From the NCBI RefSeq assembly GCF_037325665.1, contig NC_090250.1:38330464-38394463 (forward strand): a stretch of 64,000 bases of DNA, written 5' to 3'. The position numbers were made by a program, and so were the translations under genes. Shown piece by piece: positions 48,206-61,174 of the stretch. Each line of letters opens with the position of its first letter. The first letter of the stretch is position 1. Source of the DNA: Littorina saxatilis. Taxonomy: Eukaryota; Mollusca; Gastropoda; Littorinimorpha; Littorinidae. The notes under the pieces were generated by a model. It was not told the DNA's origin. It was given only the letters and a program-made list of their open reading frames with translations, and did not search any database.

Positions 48206-49078
48206 ATGCACGGCCAAAGTTCTCGATGGATCTGCTTCAAATTTGGTGGGCATATTCAGGTACACCCGGGACAGGACACAACCTGGTCGATATTTCAACA
48301 CGTGCTCTCAGCGCGCAGCGCTGAACCGATTTTGGTTCCACCTCAGCTACCCGGGCCCCCATACCGACACACCAAAGCCGCTAGACCACATCACAACGCC
48401 AAAGTTCTCGGTGGATCTTTTTCAAATTTGGACACCGTATTCAGCTACACCCCGGACACAATATCATCGATGAGATATTTCAACACGTGCTCTCAGCGCG
48501 CAGCGCTGAACCGATTTTAGTTTTTCTGTTCATTTCACCATTCCCAGTAACTCTTCCTTATCTTCTCCAGTGTTTTGCGTTTATCTCCCTTCCTTCGTGT
48601 GGCTTCAATCCATATTCCCGTTTCTACGTTACTATTTTTAGAATGTCACTGCGCTGTCCAGAACGCTTCCCTTGCACCCATAAGTTGTTCTTACTGTCAA
48701 AGTGAAAAGGTCGAATCAATTTATAGCCACGCGAAAAATACACTGTCACCTATCTCTATATATTTATAGATATAGATATACATATATATATATATACGGC
48801 TTCTCTGTGTGTGTGTGTGTGTTTGTGTGTGTGTGTAAGCAACACCTGTGGATTATAGAGTTCTGTTTGTGATGGGGTCTAGCGGCTTTTGTCTGTCTGT
48901 ATGTTCTGGCATTTGAGAAGCCACAACAGATAATATAGGGCTAAGAAATAAGCTCTAAAATTCTCAATCCCGTTTGACAGGACTTCGCCTTCAAAGGTGA
49001 TTGTGGTGAACCGCCACGCTGTCTGTCTCTGTCTCGCGATTCACCCCGGCGAAGCCGGGTATTCCTCTAGTTATATAT
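48098..49078 (-). repeat. CGGCTTCGCCGGG-family element, minus copy
   Basis: Complement of 1857-3127 in matching order, with (TG)n at 48142-48200. It ends CGGCGAAGCCGGGTATTCCT beside TATATATA. Sits in the middle of the foldback element. Confidence 0.8.
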
Positions 49079-49084
49079 ATATTA

Positions 49085-49144
49085 TGGTTAGGGTTAGGGT
49101 TAGGATTAGGGTAAGGGTAATTAGGGTAAGGGTTAGGGTTAGGT
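49085..49144 (+). repeat. Interstitial telomeric repeat (TTAGGG)n, degenerate
   Basis: About ten GGTTAGGG-type units with AGGATTAGGG and GGGTAAGGG variants, directly beside the end of the repeat at 48098-49078. Confidence 0.88.
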
Positions 49145-49714
49145 TGTTCACGACCTGATTTATCTCCCCATGTTAGCGCATGCGCATTGACAGCAATGAG
49201 AAGGATTGTTCAGGCCGCAGAGTTTTCAGTTCGTTACACCGGCGCTTTACGGCGCGTTGCGTTCTACTACGGTCTGACACGGCGCGCGCGGTCTTGGAGG
49301 GAGTATAAAAACCGGGCCCGGGAATGTATGCACCCAACAAACATGCAAATACAAATCTTCTTCGCCTTGAGCATTCATGTTGCCTCCTCAAAATCTCAGG
49401 ATAAAATGATTGCTATTGCTTGGGAGGCCTCCTTTTATATCCTGGGCACAAACGTGCTCCAAAGCTGCCCGGTGTCCACGTTTCATCCGTAGAAAGCCTT
49501 GACAGAACGTGAAAAACGTGTCAGACCTTGATCAGAACGTGAAAAACGTAAGGGCCGGGAGGGAACGTACTGGCATCCGTGGTAGACCGCTGGCCGAACC
49601 GCAATGCGCCTTTGAGCCTCCGGGGCTAGCACCCCCTTTCCCACCACGGCCCGTCACGGATACCGTGATAGACCGTAAGAAAACTTGAAACGACCTAAAA
49701 AAAAAAACCACCTT

Positions 49715-50045
49715 GAATACAGAGAACAACAAGGAGGGCCCAAAAGGGGAAGTATCATCACGATCACGGGAAGGGAAATTTTAGCTTTCACGATCACAGT
49801 TACCTTGATTTTTTCACGGATCACGGGCAAAATGTACGTTGAAAATAAAATGCTTTGCAATAATGCCAATCACGATCACGAAAACAAATGACGATCACGA
49901 TCACGAGACTTGATTTTTTTGTCATCACGGATCACGGGCAAAGTCCCATCACGATCACAGAAATGGAAATTTCGGCAATCACGGTCACAGAAAGGTAAAA
50001 AAAACGCCAATCACGATCACGATTTTAAACCCTTTAGGGCCCTCA
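49715..50045. repeat. Degenerate ATCACGATCACG repeat region
   Basis: ATCACGATCACG and ATCACGGATCACGGGCAAA recur at 30-100 bp spacing across 330 bp inside the foldback element. Confidence 0.7.
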
Positions 50046-50113
50046 ACAAGAGGCGAAGCCTTCAAGGCTCATGTAAGAAATCGACAAACAGTAACACAAA
50101 CTCAATCACTCCG

Positions 50114-50221
<108 letters not shown>

Positions 50222-50599
50222 AAAGAGCATAGGTGAAACTGTGCAAGAAAGCGAGACACTAGATCTAGATCTGTCTGTCTGCATGTAGCCTATTTACAGG
50301 GACACGACTGCCAACTAGTCTCGGCCCGCTCAAAACAATGACCGAGACTTTCAGTAATTCCTTCGCGTGACGTCTAACCCTCTTACGAAATAATGTGACG
50401 TCTTCAAATGTTTCTACCACAGACATACACACGCACGCACACACGCACAGACAGACAGACAAAGTTACGATCGCATAGGCTACACTTCGTGAGCCAAAAA
50501 TGGCCAAAATCCCACGGCGCACTTCGTTTCGGGCAAACGGGGCTGCCGTGGCCGCCGGGAACATAGTGTAAACGTAGCATAAGGCAGACACTGAAATAG

Positions 50600-50738
50600 A
50601 CAGACAGGCAAGCATACACACACTGATACACACACTGATACACACACAGATACACAGACAGACACGCACACACACACACTGACACTGACACAACACACAC
50701 ACACACAACACACACACACACACACACACACACATCCA

Positions 50739-50769
<31 letters not shown>

Positions 50770-50805
50770 CAACACACACACACACACACACGCACACAGA
50801 CACGC
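50600..50805. repeat. Imperfect CA-rich tract
   Basis: CA units mixed with ACTGATACACA and CACAACACAC, then (CTTG)n at 50805-50824. Confidence 0.9.
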
Positions 50806-51338
50806 TTGCTTGCTTGCTTGCTTGAACTGCCGTTTTCTCAAGCACAACAACGAACACAAACATTACGAGTCAAGTGGTCCTCTGATCAAAGTACCAAAGA
50901 CTGAGAGGTGACAGGTACACAAGCATACAGACTGCAATAAGCAAGGCAGTCATGAAACCTTCTCAACAGTTAACATGCACACCAAAAAACCAAGACAATG
51001 AAAGAACAGTGAGTCAATTAATGGAATTCAGTGGGTTTTATTTTGTATTACTTCAATATTGCGAATGAAAGCTACGGCTACATAATTTACGATATAAATA
51101 GGCTAATTCAAGGATATGAAAGAAATTACAGACGATCATCCCATTCAAAACTGACGATGAAATGAACCACCCCTTTTGGTCTGAAGCTAGAAAGAAAGAG
51201 AAGAAGAAAGAATATGCAACAATTACAAGATATGCTGGTTATTCTTTTAACAGTATGAAAGTCATTGACACTTCCGCACTTCTTGTCAATGTTCATTTTT
51301 GATTAGCTTAACCAATTAAGCACATGATGTTGTGTGTT

Positions 51339-51648
51339 ACCGCAACACGGTGGCCTAGTGGTAAGGCGTCTGCCCAGTGAGCGGGAGGTCGTGGGTTCGA
51401 ACCCCGGCCAGGTCATACCTAAGACTTTAACATTGGCAATCTAGTGGCTGCTCCGCCTGGCGTCTGGCATTATGGGGTTAGTGCTAGGAATGGTTGGTCC
51501 GGTGTCAGAATAATGTGACTGGGTGAGACATCAAGCCTGTGCTGCGACTTCTGTCTTGTGTGTGGCGCACGTTGAATGTCAAAGCAGCACCGCCCTGATA
51601 TCACCCTTCGTGGCGGACTGGGCGTTAAGCAAACAAACAAACAAAAAA
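51339..51648 (+). mobile_element. tRNA-derived SINE with (AAAC)n tail, full length
   Basis: Same family as 3400-3711. Head ACGGTGGCCTAGTGGTAAGG, B box GGTTCGAACCC. Exact 12-bp duplication ATGTTGTGTGTT at 51327-51338 and 51649-51660. Confidence 0.92.
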
Positions 51649-52099
51649 ATGTTGTGTGTTCATCTTGAAAACAAGGCCGAAGAAAACATGTTTATATTCT
51701 TTGTAAATTAGTATAAACATGATGTTTTGTGTCCTAAATGTTGTCTCAAAATGTAATTAATGAAAGCGAATCACTTTTCCTGTGAATGGTGATGTGCATG
51801 GACATTATCACTGTAACTATATTCACTTCGGCTCAATATATTGTCTCCCTTCCTCCAAAAGCGCACCACTGAAACACATGTTAAAGGTACACTCCTTCTC
51901 GTGTCAACATTTTGGCTCATAATCCCAGCGAGAATGATGTAAAAAAGCAAATCACTGCTTATTCTATTACCCTCGCAAAACAAAAAAAAGAATTGTCAAC
52001 TTAAATTGTCCCAGATCTGAGGGCTTTTACATGGGGCAAGACCATCCCACCACTTTGACACCGCCCCCCCCCCCACCCACCCACCCACACCCACACTTG

Positions 52100-52115
52100 T
52101 ACGCACACACGCACG

Positions 52116-52168
<53 letters not shown>

Positions 52169-52192
52169 ACATACACACACACACACACACAA
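52100..52192. repeat. (CA)n microsatellite
   Basis: About 45 CA units, preceded by CCCACCCA and ACGC units. Confidence 0.95.
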
Positions 52193-52335
52193 ATCATCAT
52201 CCTGACTGCTTGCTGTGGTGAGTTGGCATTTCTGGATGCATTTTTTCCTCAATAAACAACTAGTGACTTTTACGAAATTATTTCATAAACAAAAACTCCC
52301 AAGGTGTGAAGAGAGCACCAAGTCTGTTCATCTGT

Positions 52336-52420
52336 TTGGTATTCTTATCCCATGTAAAAGTCTGGCCTAATCTGAGATTGCGAGCCAAACTTTAAGAAGG
52401 AGTGTTCATTTTAATGTAGC
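52336..52420 (+). repeat. Old repeat, uninterrupted counterpart of the 3.4-kb SINE site
   Basis: TTATCCCATGTAAAAGTCTGGCC, then CTGAGATTGCGAGCC and AGAAGGAGTG correspond to the two sides of the SINE at 3400-3711, but with no SINE between them. Confidence 0.65.
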
Positions 52421-54000
52421 CAAGATCGAGGCCTTGTCCGCATGATATTTGACCATACAAGAATAAAAGTGACTGGCGATTTTGACTAAAAACAACAACA
52501 ACAACAACAACAACAGCAAATATCCAGACATATCTATTTGTGCCTGTGATCCAGTATCTAAGATCAAAATATCTCACAAAATAAAAGTGTGATTTACGGA
52601 TACAAAATCACGGTTCAAATAACAGCACAATTCAAAATAAATGAATCAAGTAAATAATGCACAACAGGCAGTACATAAACGCAAAACAAAAATCAAATAC
52701 ATGTAACCTCCTGTACTGTATGAAACGATATCACATTTATAGCTTATTACTATTGTTGTTCAAATGAACACACATACTAATTTAAAAAAGTTCATTTTGC
52801 TTTCCGTCACAGACAACTTCTGCATTTTCCTTTCACGCACAATGAGATTTTTTTTACAACTTTGATATAACAGCGCTGACCTATATCTCTTTTGAATGAA
52901 CAAACAAACAAACAAACACACAAACAAACAAACACAAACAAACAAACAAACAAACACACTTTTATCACACCCGTTTCAGAATAATCATCACCCAGTATTA
53001 AGCAGTTTGATTAGATCAGCATTGCCGGGTGAAAAAGATGGCTCGGCAATTTTTCGGTATCACATTCTTACTTGTAAAGAGGTTTGCTATAAACTCACAA
53101 GTCTTTCTGAAGTTATTTTAGTCCTTTCTTTCCGAGGGTTTGAGGTTTTTTGCAACTTACCCGAAGAGGAACCCTAATGTGCTTGTTACTTCAAATAAAT
53201 CATAATTTATATTTTGAGTCGAGTATAGCCGATTATCTCAGAAAAGTCCTTTAGTAACTTCAAATACATTGGAACGAAAATGTTAGTTGAACCCTAGCAT
53301 ATAACCACGTAATGTCCCAAATATATAGACACTAGTTCTGGGGACAGAAAAACCAAGTTAGCATAGAATGTTAGTTAAAGGCATATTAACTCGATGAATA
53401 TACACGCTAATTGCTTTACCAACAGCTGGAGACATGCTAAATTAAGTTCCCTGCAAAATATTGTGGTCTAGGACCCCTTAAATGTTGAGATATTTGAATT
53501 TTTATTTTGATCTAGATCGTCCTATTTATAGATTTGCCAACAGAGGGAACGTTGACGCAAGGGAAATAACTCCGCGTCTTTGTTGACATCCTCACTTTTT
53601 CAGAGGCTAGAACAAGCTGTAATGCATGTATATGGTCCGCGCATTGCGACATATCGTCATTATATGGCCTTATGATGCATTTGACATCGATTGTGGGCAA
53701 ACTACACTTTGTAAACACGGGAGCGCGTACATATGCCTTTAAGATAATTATCGCTTATTTTAGAACGCTCATGTGGCCCAACAGAATGTCATCATGACGC
53801 AGGCATTTCTTCATGACATTAACTTAAAAAAATTCATTTAAAGAGGAGACAAGAGAAGGTATCTGTTTCTTGGATGGTTTCTCTTCTCGGATGGGGCATC
53901 AAATAAAAAGGGCTTGTGTAAAATGTAAAGATGCGGGCTTCAACCATGAGAGCAGCAACAATATTCGACAACTCTTGGACAAGAACTGGTTTGTGAAAAT

Positions 54001-54252
54001 GTGACCCTCCGCCACGAAATGAGTCGCATGTCACCTCGCGCGGTTCTGCGCTGCTGCTTAATATAAGTCCGGGGAGTGTCTGGTAACAGTGTGAGGGTCA
54101 CCTTAGTCACAGGCTTATAACTCAAACAGTTTTTGCTCTTTTCTAAAACGGTTTTCACCACTGGATAGAGCATAAAAAACTCGTTAGGAAAATGTAAAAA
54201 TATGAAAATCATGCAAAGGTGACATGCGACTCATTTCGTGGTGGAGGGTCAC
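54001..54252. mobile_element. MITE, 4-bp AAAT target duplication (copy 3)
   Basis: 252 bp. Ends GTGACCCTCCGCCACGAAAT and its complement; AAAT on both sides (53997-54000, 54253-54256). Same family as 7846 and 18667. Confidence 0.88.
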
Positions 54253-54409
54253 AAATGTCAAGTAGGAACGAAAGATTCCTTCGATATTGTGTTTGGCAAC
54301 TGACAAAGAGGTGGTACCCATGGAGAATGTTACAAAATCTCACACGCCTCTTGGTCAAGAATTATCTCAAGAAACCTCATTAAGAAGCAATACGAAAAAG
54401 GTTAGAGAG

Positions 54410-54790
54410 GCATTCAACCGGAACTTAAAAAAAGAAATGCTTGAGAAACACATTCAGCCAAGTGTTCGAGAAACATGCAGCTCAAACTCGATAAAAAGAA
54501 TTCGTGAAACGTACGCTTTCAGCAAAGCGTTCGAGAAAACATCCAGCCGCAAACGTAGAAGGTGTTTGAGAGGAAAGTTCAGCTTTTTAGACTTAAAATG
54601 TGTTCGAGAAACTATTAAAGCCAAGTCTCCGATAAACTTCCAGCTCAAAACTCAATCAAATGTTCGAGAAAAACGCATTCAGCCTAGCGTCGAAGAAACG
54701 TCCAGCCGAAAACGTAGGTGTTTGAGAAACACTTTTATGCGAGTGTTCAAAAAAATCCAGCCGAAAAGTCTGAAAGCAAAAAGTAAACGC
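54410..54790. repeat. Diverged tandem repeat just downstream of the C1q gene
   Basis: GTGTTCGAGAAAC(A/G) and CCAGCCG/CATTCAGCC blocks recur about eight times at 35-60 bp spacing. An open plus-strand frame (54287-54796, Lys/Arg rich) follows from the repeat and shows no domain. It would fall in the 3' untranslated region of the C1q gene. Confidence 0.55.
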
Positions 54791-54843
54791 GAGTAACAAA
54801 AATTCAGTCGGATGTTCCTCTCTCTCTATCTCTGTCTCTCTTC

Positions 54844-55250
54844 TCAAATCGCTGGCTGAAGCAGCATCCCACTGAAGCTGGTCCACCAGCCGCCGCCGAA
54901 GGTGTACTCCCGGTCACCATACGACCTCAGCCACACCCGCTGGCCGGGCTTGACCCACACAGCCGTGTGGCACGTGGACCATCTCGTGCTGCCGGACACG
55001 AGGAAGCCCTTCATGTCGTTCTCCACAACGATGGCCATCTTGCATTTCTTCTCCTCGTCCATCTTGCAGGAGCTGGCGCTGGCCATGAAACAGTAGGAAC
55101 CCGCCACGGGAGCCGTGAAGATGCCGGTTTCGCTGCTGTAGGCTCCCCCAACGTTGCTGACGATGGCGTCACAGACGACAGGCTCCGAGGACGTGGTGAT
55201 CTTCTCCTTGTCCAGCACGGCGTGGAAGGCCACCTGGACACTGGAGTTGG
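54844..55250 (-). CDS. C1q-domain exon (terminal)
   Basis: Encodes NSSVQVAFHAVLDKEK to SFSGMLLQPAI and TGA. Four cysteines (VVCDA, SYCFM, SSCKM, KKCKM) plus one in STCHT are visible in the domain. Confidence 0.92.
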
Positions 55251-56834
55251 CTGGACAAAAGACAGGATAGTACTGTGAGGGTGTACGAGCTAGCTAAACT
55301 AGACACTATTTTACAACAGAGGTACTTGACAAGAGTTGGATGGAAAAACAAGGACACGAGATACTGTTGTACTGTAGAAGGCGGGGAACTGTGTATATTC
55401 TACTACCGTGGTACCTGTTGGAATTGGCTGGGAAAATATACGAGATTATGATGTAATGTAAGGGTGTAAGAGGCTGGAAACTATTCTACTACAGAGGCAC
55501 CTGTTGGCTGGAAAAACAAAACAGGAGACACTGTTGTACTATAAGGTTGTAAGAGTGATACTCTGTACTGAACAAAACAATGGAACATGGAAGGAAAGAA
55601 AGAAATCATATTAAGCTACAAAAGCAGATTGAAATCGATGAATTTTGTTTTTTGTAACTCTGTCACCAACTTCGATGATACATCCGTAAGCAAAGTTTAA
55701 AAAGATCATGCAAACATAGTCTGTACATTAACAGACGTGCATTTCGGTTTTATAATTTCATAACTGTGCATTTCAACACCATGTCCGCAACGCACTTGCA
55801 AGCCTACTGTTAATTCACAGATCCAATTTTCCTGTCACATAAGAAAATATTTAAGAAGCTGAACAATAGACGAAATATCTCCGTCGGGTTTGTATGGGTT
55901 GTGGAAGAGTGATCTTTTCTTGGAAAACCTCTGTCAAACATTGGAGGGGCCAATCACTAGCGAGGGGAGTGTCGGAAACTGTGACACGTGCTCACGTCCA
56001 CGTGTTTCCGACACACTCATCGCAAAATATTGGCCCCTCCAATGTTTGGCAGAGGTTTTCCAAGAAAAGATCACTCTTTACAATCCCATACAAACCCGAC
56101 GGAGATATTTCCGAAAATCGTCTATCCCATGTCCATAGCAGGATGCTCATATGCATCTCTGTAGGGGAAAACGTGTTGCGAGTTTTCAAAATCACGAGGC
56201 TACTCTGTACCGTCAATCAAAGTAGAGGGCAATACATACGTTACCGATACAAATGTAACTGTCGCCTAAAAATACATACTGAGTGTTGACTTCTGAACAA
56301 AATATGCAAGGGATGTTGCTTTTTTGAAGGAACCTTGAGTAGAATGGTATTCAGGGCGAACAAGTCTTGTGAAAACCCCTGTGTGATCTGCACTAGTTTA
56401 CTTTACATCAGTATTGACGTCACTATAATTATTGCATCTAATTTCTGAGAACGGGTGAATTCATAATTCCTTGCCAATCTTTACAGAGGTGTCAAGTACA
56501 GAAGAAGGTAGAACCGGGAACCCACCAGGCATAAGGCGCCAAGGCAACCTGGCAGATATAATAATGAAGTAAGCAGGCAAACAATAGCTAGCTATCTCCC
56601 CCCCTTTCCCCGTCGCGATATAACCTTGAATGGTTGAAAACGACGTTAAACACCAAATAAATAAAGAAATAGCTAGCTAGACAGTAGGCTCAAGGACGGA
56701 CGGTCGGACGGACGAATTGGATAGATAAAAGCAAACTGACATATTCACACGGTCACAAATCGAATACGTGCGGAAAATAATACTAATACTATAATGCAAG
56801 AAAACACACACACACATACACCCCCCCACACACA

Positions 56835-56903
<69 letters not shown>

Positions 56904-58618
56904 CGCACACATACACGCACTCAAAACACCCCGTTAAAAAAAAAACACTCACCCATCTTAGTTTGCAGAGATGTGATTTCTTGCTTCCACTGTTTGAGGG
57001 AGTTCTCCAGGGCTTGGCTGACCTTCTCCAGGGTGCCGAGTTTGCCCGTGTTGTTCACCTGGTCCTGCATGACTTTACCCACCTCGGTACGCAGACGTTC
57101 GACGCCCTGCACCTCCTTTCTGTTGTCTTCCAAGCGGACGATGATCTCTTTCTTTAAGTTGGCGTTCTCGTTCTTGATGTTGCCGACCTCTTGCTTCAGG
57201 TTGCCGCTCTCCCCTTTGAGGTGGTTGAGTTCTTGCTTGATCTTGCCGTTCTCGCCTTGTAGAGAGCCCACGTCTTGCTTCAGCTTGTTGTCGGATTTCA
57301 GGGCCGCCGTGTCTTGCTTCAGTTTATTGTAGTCGTTCTTCAGAGCGTTAAGCTCCTGTGTTAGCTGACCATTAGCTCCTTTGAGGGCCGCTAGTTCCTG
57401 TTTCAGCTTCCCGTTTTCTCCCTTGAGGCCGTTCATCTCCTGCTTCAGTTTGTTGAGCTCTGAAAGAAGCTGGGCCGATTCTTGTTTTAGTCGGTTGTCT
57501 GACTTGAGGTCTCCGAGCTCTTGTTTCATCTTGCCGTTTTCTCCTTTCAGTCCTGCCAACTCCTGTTTCAGCCTATTGATCTCCTCTTGAAGACTTGCGG
57601 TGAGTTGCTTCAGCCTGGTGTCTGACATGAACGCGGTGGCTTCCTGCTTGAACCTGGTGTTTTCGGCCTTGACTCCTGACAGCGACTCGTTAAGTCGAGA
57701 GTTCTCTCCTTTCAAGGCGGCCAGTTCTTGCCTCAGCTTGGCGAGCTCCGCTTGCAGAGCGGCAATAGCTTGCTTCATTCTGCCGTCATCCTTCACAGCG
57801 TGAAGCTCCTCCAGCAGCTTGCTGTTCTCTGCCTTCAGGGTCCCCATCTCTTGCCGCAGCTTGGCGATGTCGCCTTGGTTCGTGGTCAGGGCTTGCTTCA
57901 GACGGGTGTCGGACATGAATGCAGTGGCATCTTGTTGGAACTTGGTGTTTTTCGTTCTGAGGTTGGCCACTTCCTGTTGGAGCCTGGCGTTGTCTGCTTT
58001 GTAGGCCGCCAGTTCTTGCTTGAGCCTGGCCACGTCCGCCTGCACGAACGCCATGGCTTGCCTCACTTTGCCGTCGGACATGAAGGTGGTGGTTTCTTCC
58101 TGGAACTTGGCGGCGTCAGTTTTGAATCCCGTGAGCTCCACGAGCAGCTTGTTGTTGTCGTTCTTGAGGATGGCCACCTCGTGCTTCAGCTTGTCGTTCT
58201 CGGACTTGAGGGTGTGCACCTCTTTCATTACGTTGCTGTTTTCGGCGCCCATGGCCTGCAGACTCTGCCGCAGCTGGATCATCTCCGCCAGAAGGGCTTT
58301 GACCTTGCTGTCGTGAGATGCCAGGTCTTCGTACATCCTGGCGTTGCGAGCCTCCATATAGTCTTTCAGCTCCTTCCGCAGCCTGTAGATGTCCTGTTGC
58401 AGCACGGAGTTATTCTCGTGGGCCTGGTGGAGCTCCTGCCGCAACGACTGGTTCTGCTTCTCCATGTGGATCATGATTTCGTGACACTCTCTGTACTTCT
58501 GGGTCATCTTGTCCAGCTGTGTGCTCAGCTCGTCTATCTGCCGGCTCAGGATGTCGAAACATGTTCTCATCTTCTCCTCCATGGCTGCTGTTTGCAAAAC
58601 GTTTAAAGACACAGACAC
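54844..58618 (-). CDS. Coiled-coil C1q-domain protein (two exons seen)
   Basis: Exons 56953-58618 and 54844-55250 join in phase (G + CC, donor GTGAGT, acceptor TTTTGTCCAG). About 550 residues of heptad-like coiled coil (repeated KQELAALKGENG and FMSDTRLKQ blocks) precede one C-terminal C1q domain of about 134 residues. That domain begins SSVQVAFHAVLDK and has SETGIFTAPVAGSYCFMA and a Gly-rich end, GGGWWTSFSGMLLQP. Such proteins form trimers through the coil and bind ligands through the C1q heads; in molluscs many act as secreted lectin-like immune factors. No collagen repeat. An ATG exists at 58618, but an acceptor-like TTTTGCAAACAG lies before ATG-GAG-GAG at about 58582, so the true N-terminus probably comes from an upstream exon. 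Confidence 0.88.
55869..56122. mobile_element. Palindromic MITE with TA duplication
   Basis: Two arms of about 115 bp are nearly perfect complements (TATCTCCGTCGGGTTTGTAT at the tip) with almost no loop. TA lies on both sides, fitting a Tc1/mariner-type element. A decayed relative may lie at 12897-13020 (ACTCCGTCAGGTTTGTATGG). Confidence 0.82.
56595..56667 (+). mobile_element. 5'-truncated SINE tail
   Basis: TTTCCCCGTCGCGATATAAC to CGTTAAACACCAAATAAATA matches the last 70 bp of the SINEs at 556 and 21117. Exact 12-bp duplication AATAGCTAGCTA at 56583-56594 and 56668-56679. Confidence 0.85.
56805..56905. repeat. (CA)n microsatellite
   Basis: CA units with one CCCCCCC and one ACCAC break, about 40 nt from the coiled-coil exon donor. 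Confidence 0.95.
56953..58618 (-). CDS. Coiled-coil exon
   Basis: Up to 555 codons, ending LQTKMG. Rich in K, E, L, Q and N with heptad leucines. At least three diverged internal repeats contain FMSD(G/T)(K/R)(V/L)(R/K)Q. The 5' border is uncertain: either ATG at 58618 or an acceptor near 58587. Confidence 0.85.
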
Positions 58619-59750
<1,132 letters not shown>

Positions 59751-60316
59751 AATGTGCATACAGTAGGCGTTTTATTTCACCGTCAATGTGACAATGAATT
59801 TGATACAGATCTACAAAATAGAAGAATTGTGTCGGAAAATGTTGGTGGTTTTTTTCGGGGGCAGAGGATGGGTGGGGGGTGGGGGGCGGTAGGTAGCTTA
59901 CGTTAAGCTTCATTGCAGCCGTAAAGGGCGTTTTTAGTTTTAAAAAATGATAAGCATAGCATTCCGCAGTTTCGAAAAAATGTTACACATCATGCATCAG
60001 CTTCTTGAATGACGATGAAGCTGGCAATAATATTAAAGTTGAAATTATTAACTAACTATGGCTTTAACAGCCTTTTTTTTATCCTCGGTGTCTTTTCTTT
60101 TTCTTTTCACAAACGGAAGACAGGAGAATTCAATTGTGCATGAGTTCCAGAAACGCTACAGCTAGTTCTTATGACAGGGATACAGAAATTACAATCATTT
60201 GTAAAAACGGAATAACCTCTCTCTTTTACGTGACATATCATTTTCGTTTCTGTATCCCTGCAACAAGAATTATGCAAATGATTTTGAGGAAAAATGTGCA
60301 TGTAAGTGATCATGTT

Positions 60317-60928
60317 CAGGGCCGGACTACCGGGGGGGTTATGGGGGTTGCGCAACCCCCCCCCTAGCCTAAACATGTACCTTACTTATTTAATTTTTTT
60401 TTTTATTATTGCTTATTTTATGCCGTTTCATGCAAGGAGCGACCATTTTCCTATCTCAGAATATGACCTACCCATCAGCTTCAGGGGGCTTTGCCCCCTG
60501 ACCCCCACAACGAGGGGGGGTTCTAGGGTTTCCGGACCCCCCCCCCCCCCAGCCAAAAAATAAAAATATTGAATGAGGTATGCATTTCTTTATTTTACAT
60601 TGAGTTTCAATTTTTGGGGTATTAATCAGTGACAAAATCTGCTGCCTGAAACTGGTAATGATCATCCTCAGAATGCACCAGATTGCACCATTTTGCATCC
60701 TTTTTTTCAAAATTTTCCGGGGGGGCATGCCCCCGGACCCCCCTAGCAAGCTAGGCGCTTTGTGCCGTCGGCTCGGCGCTTCGCGCCTTCACACCCATAT
60801 CTTCACAATATACTTTTGAAAAAAAAACACTCCTTAAAATGAACTGATCCGCCCCTGCCGCCAGGGGGGACATCCCCCTGGGCCACCACTGGCAACCCCC
60901 CCCCTCCTCTTCGCCTAGTCCGGCCCTG
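60317..60928. mobile_element. hAT-like MITE with CAGGGCCGGACTA ends
   Basis: Inverted ends CAGGGCCGGACTA and TAGTCCGGCCCTG; ATGTT on both sides (60312-60316, 60929-60933). The CAGGG start is typical of hAT-type MITEs, but an 8-bp duplication is not seen. The right half holds a relative of the 46666-46954 element, suggesting nesting. Confidence 0.7.
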
Positions 60929-60966
60929 ATGTTCATGGGAAAATGTTCTCGTTTCGTATAGGCTGG

Positions 60967-61174
60967 ACCAAGTGCGCACGGAAAAGATCCTGTAATCCAT
61001 GTCAGAGTTCGGTGGGTTATAGAAACACGAAAATACCCAGCATGCTTCCTCCGAAAGCGGCGTACGGCTGCCTAAATGGCGGGGTAAAAACGGTCATACA
61101 CGTAAAATTGCACTCGTGCAAAAACACGAGCGTACGTGGGAGTTTCAACCCACGAACGCAGAAGAAGAAGAAGT
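60967..61174 (+). mobile_element. 5'-truncated SINE, conserved body
   Basis: Starts at AAGTGCGCACGGAAAAGATC and carries GGTTATAGAAACACGAAAAT, CTGCCTAAATGGCGGGG and an AGAAG tail. Matches 16446-16815 without its tRNA head. Confidence 0.8.

Larger units (their letters stand above)
51661..54000. other. Intergenic stretch without a recognised gene
   Basis: Holds a CA tract (52100-52192), an (ACA)n run near 52491-52515, CAAA repeats at 52900-52960 and the old repeat at 52336-52420. No exon or RNA gene could be supported. Confidence 0.4.
55251..56952 (-). other. Intron of the C1q gene
   Basis: Contains two or three diverged repeats of a GTACCTGTTGG/TTGGCTGGAAAA phrase (55320-55520), a palindromic MITE (55869-56122), a truncated SINE (56595-56667) and a CA tract (56805-56905). 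Confidence 0.8.

Noticed and set aside
54287-54796. Plus-strand basic protein of 169 residues
   Set aside because: The frame follows a diverged tandem repeat and lacks any domain or splice context.
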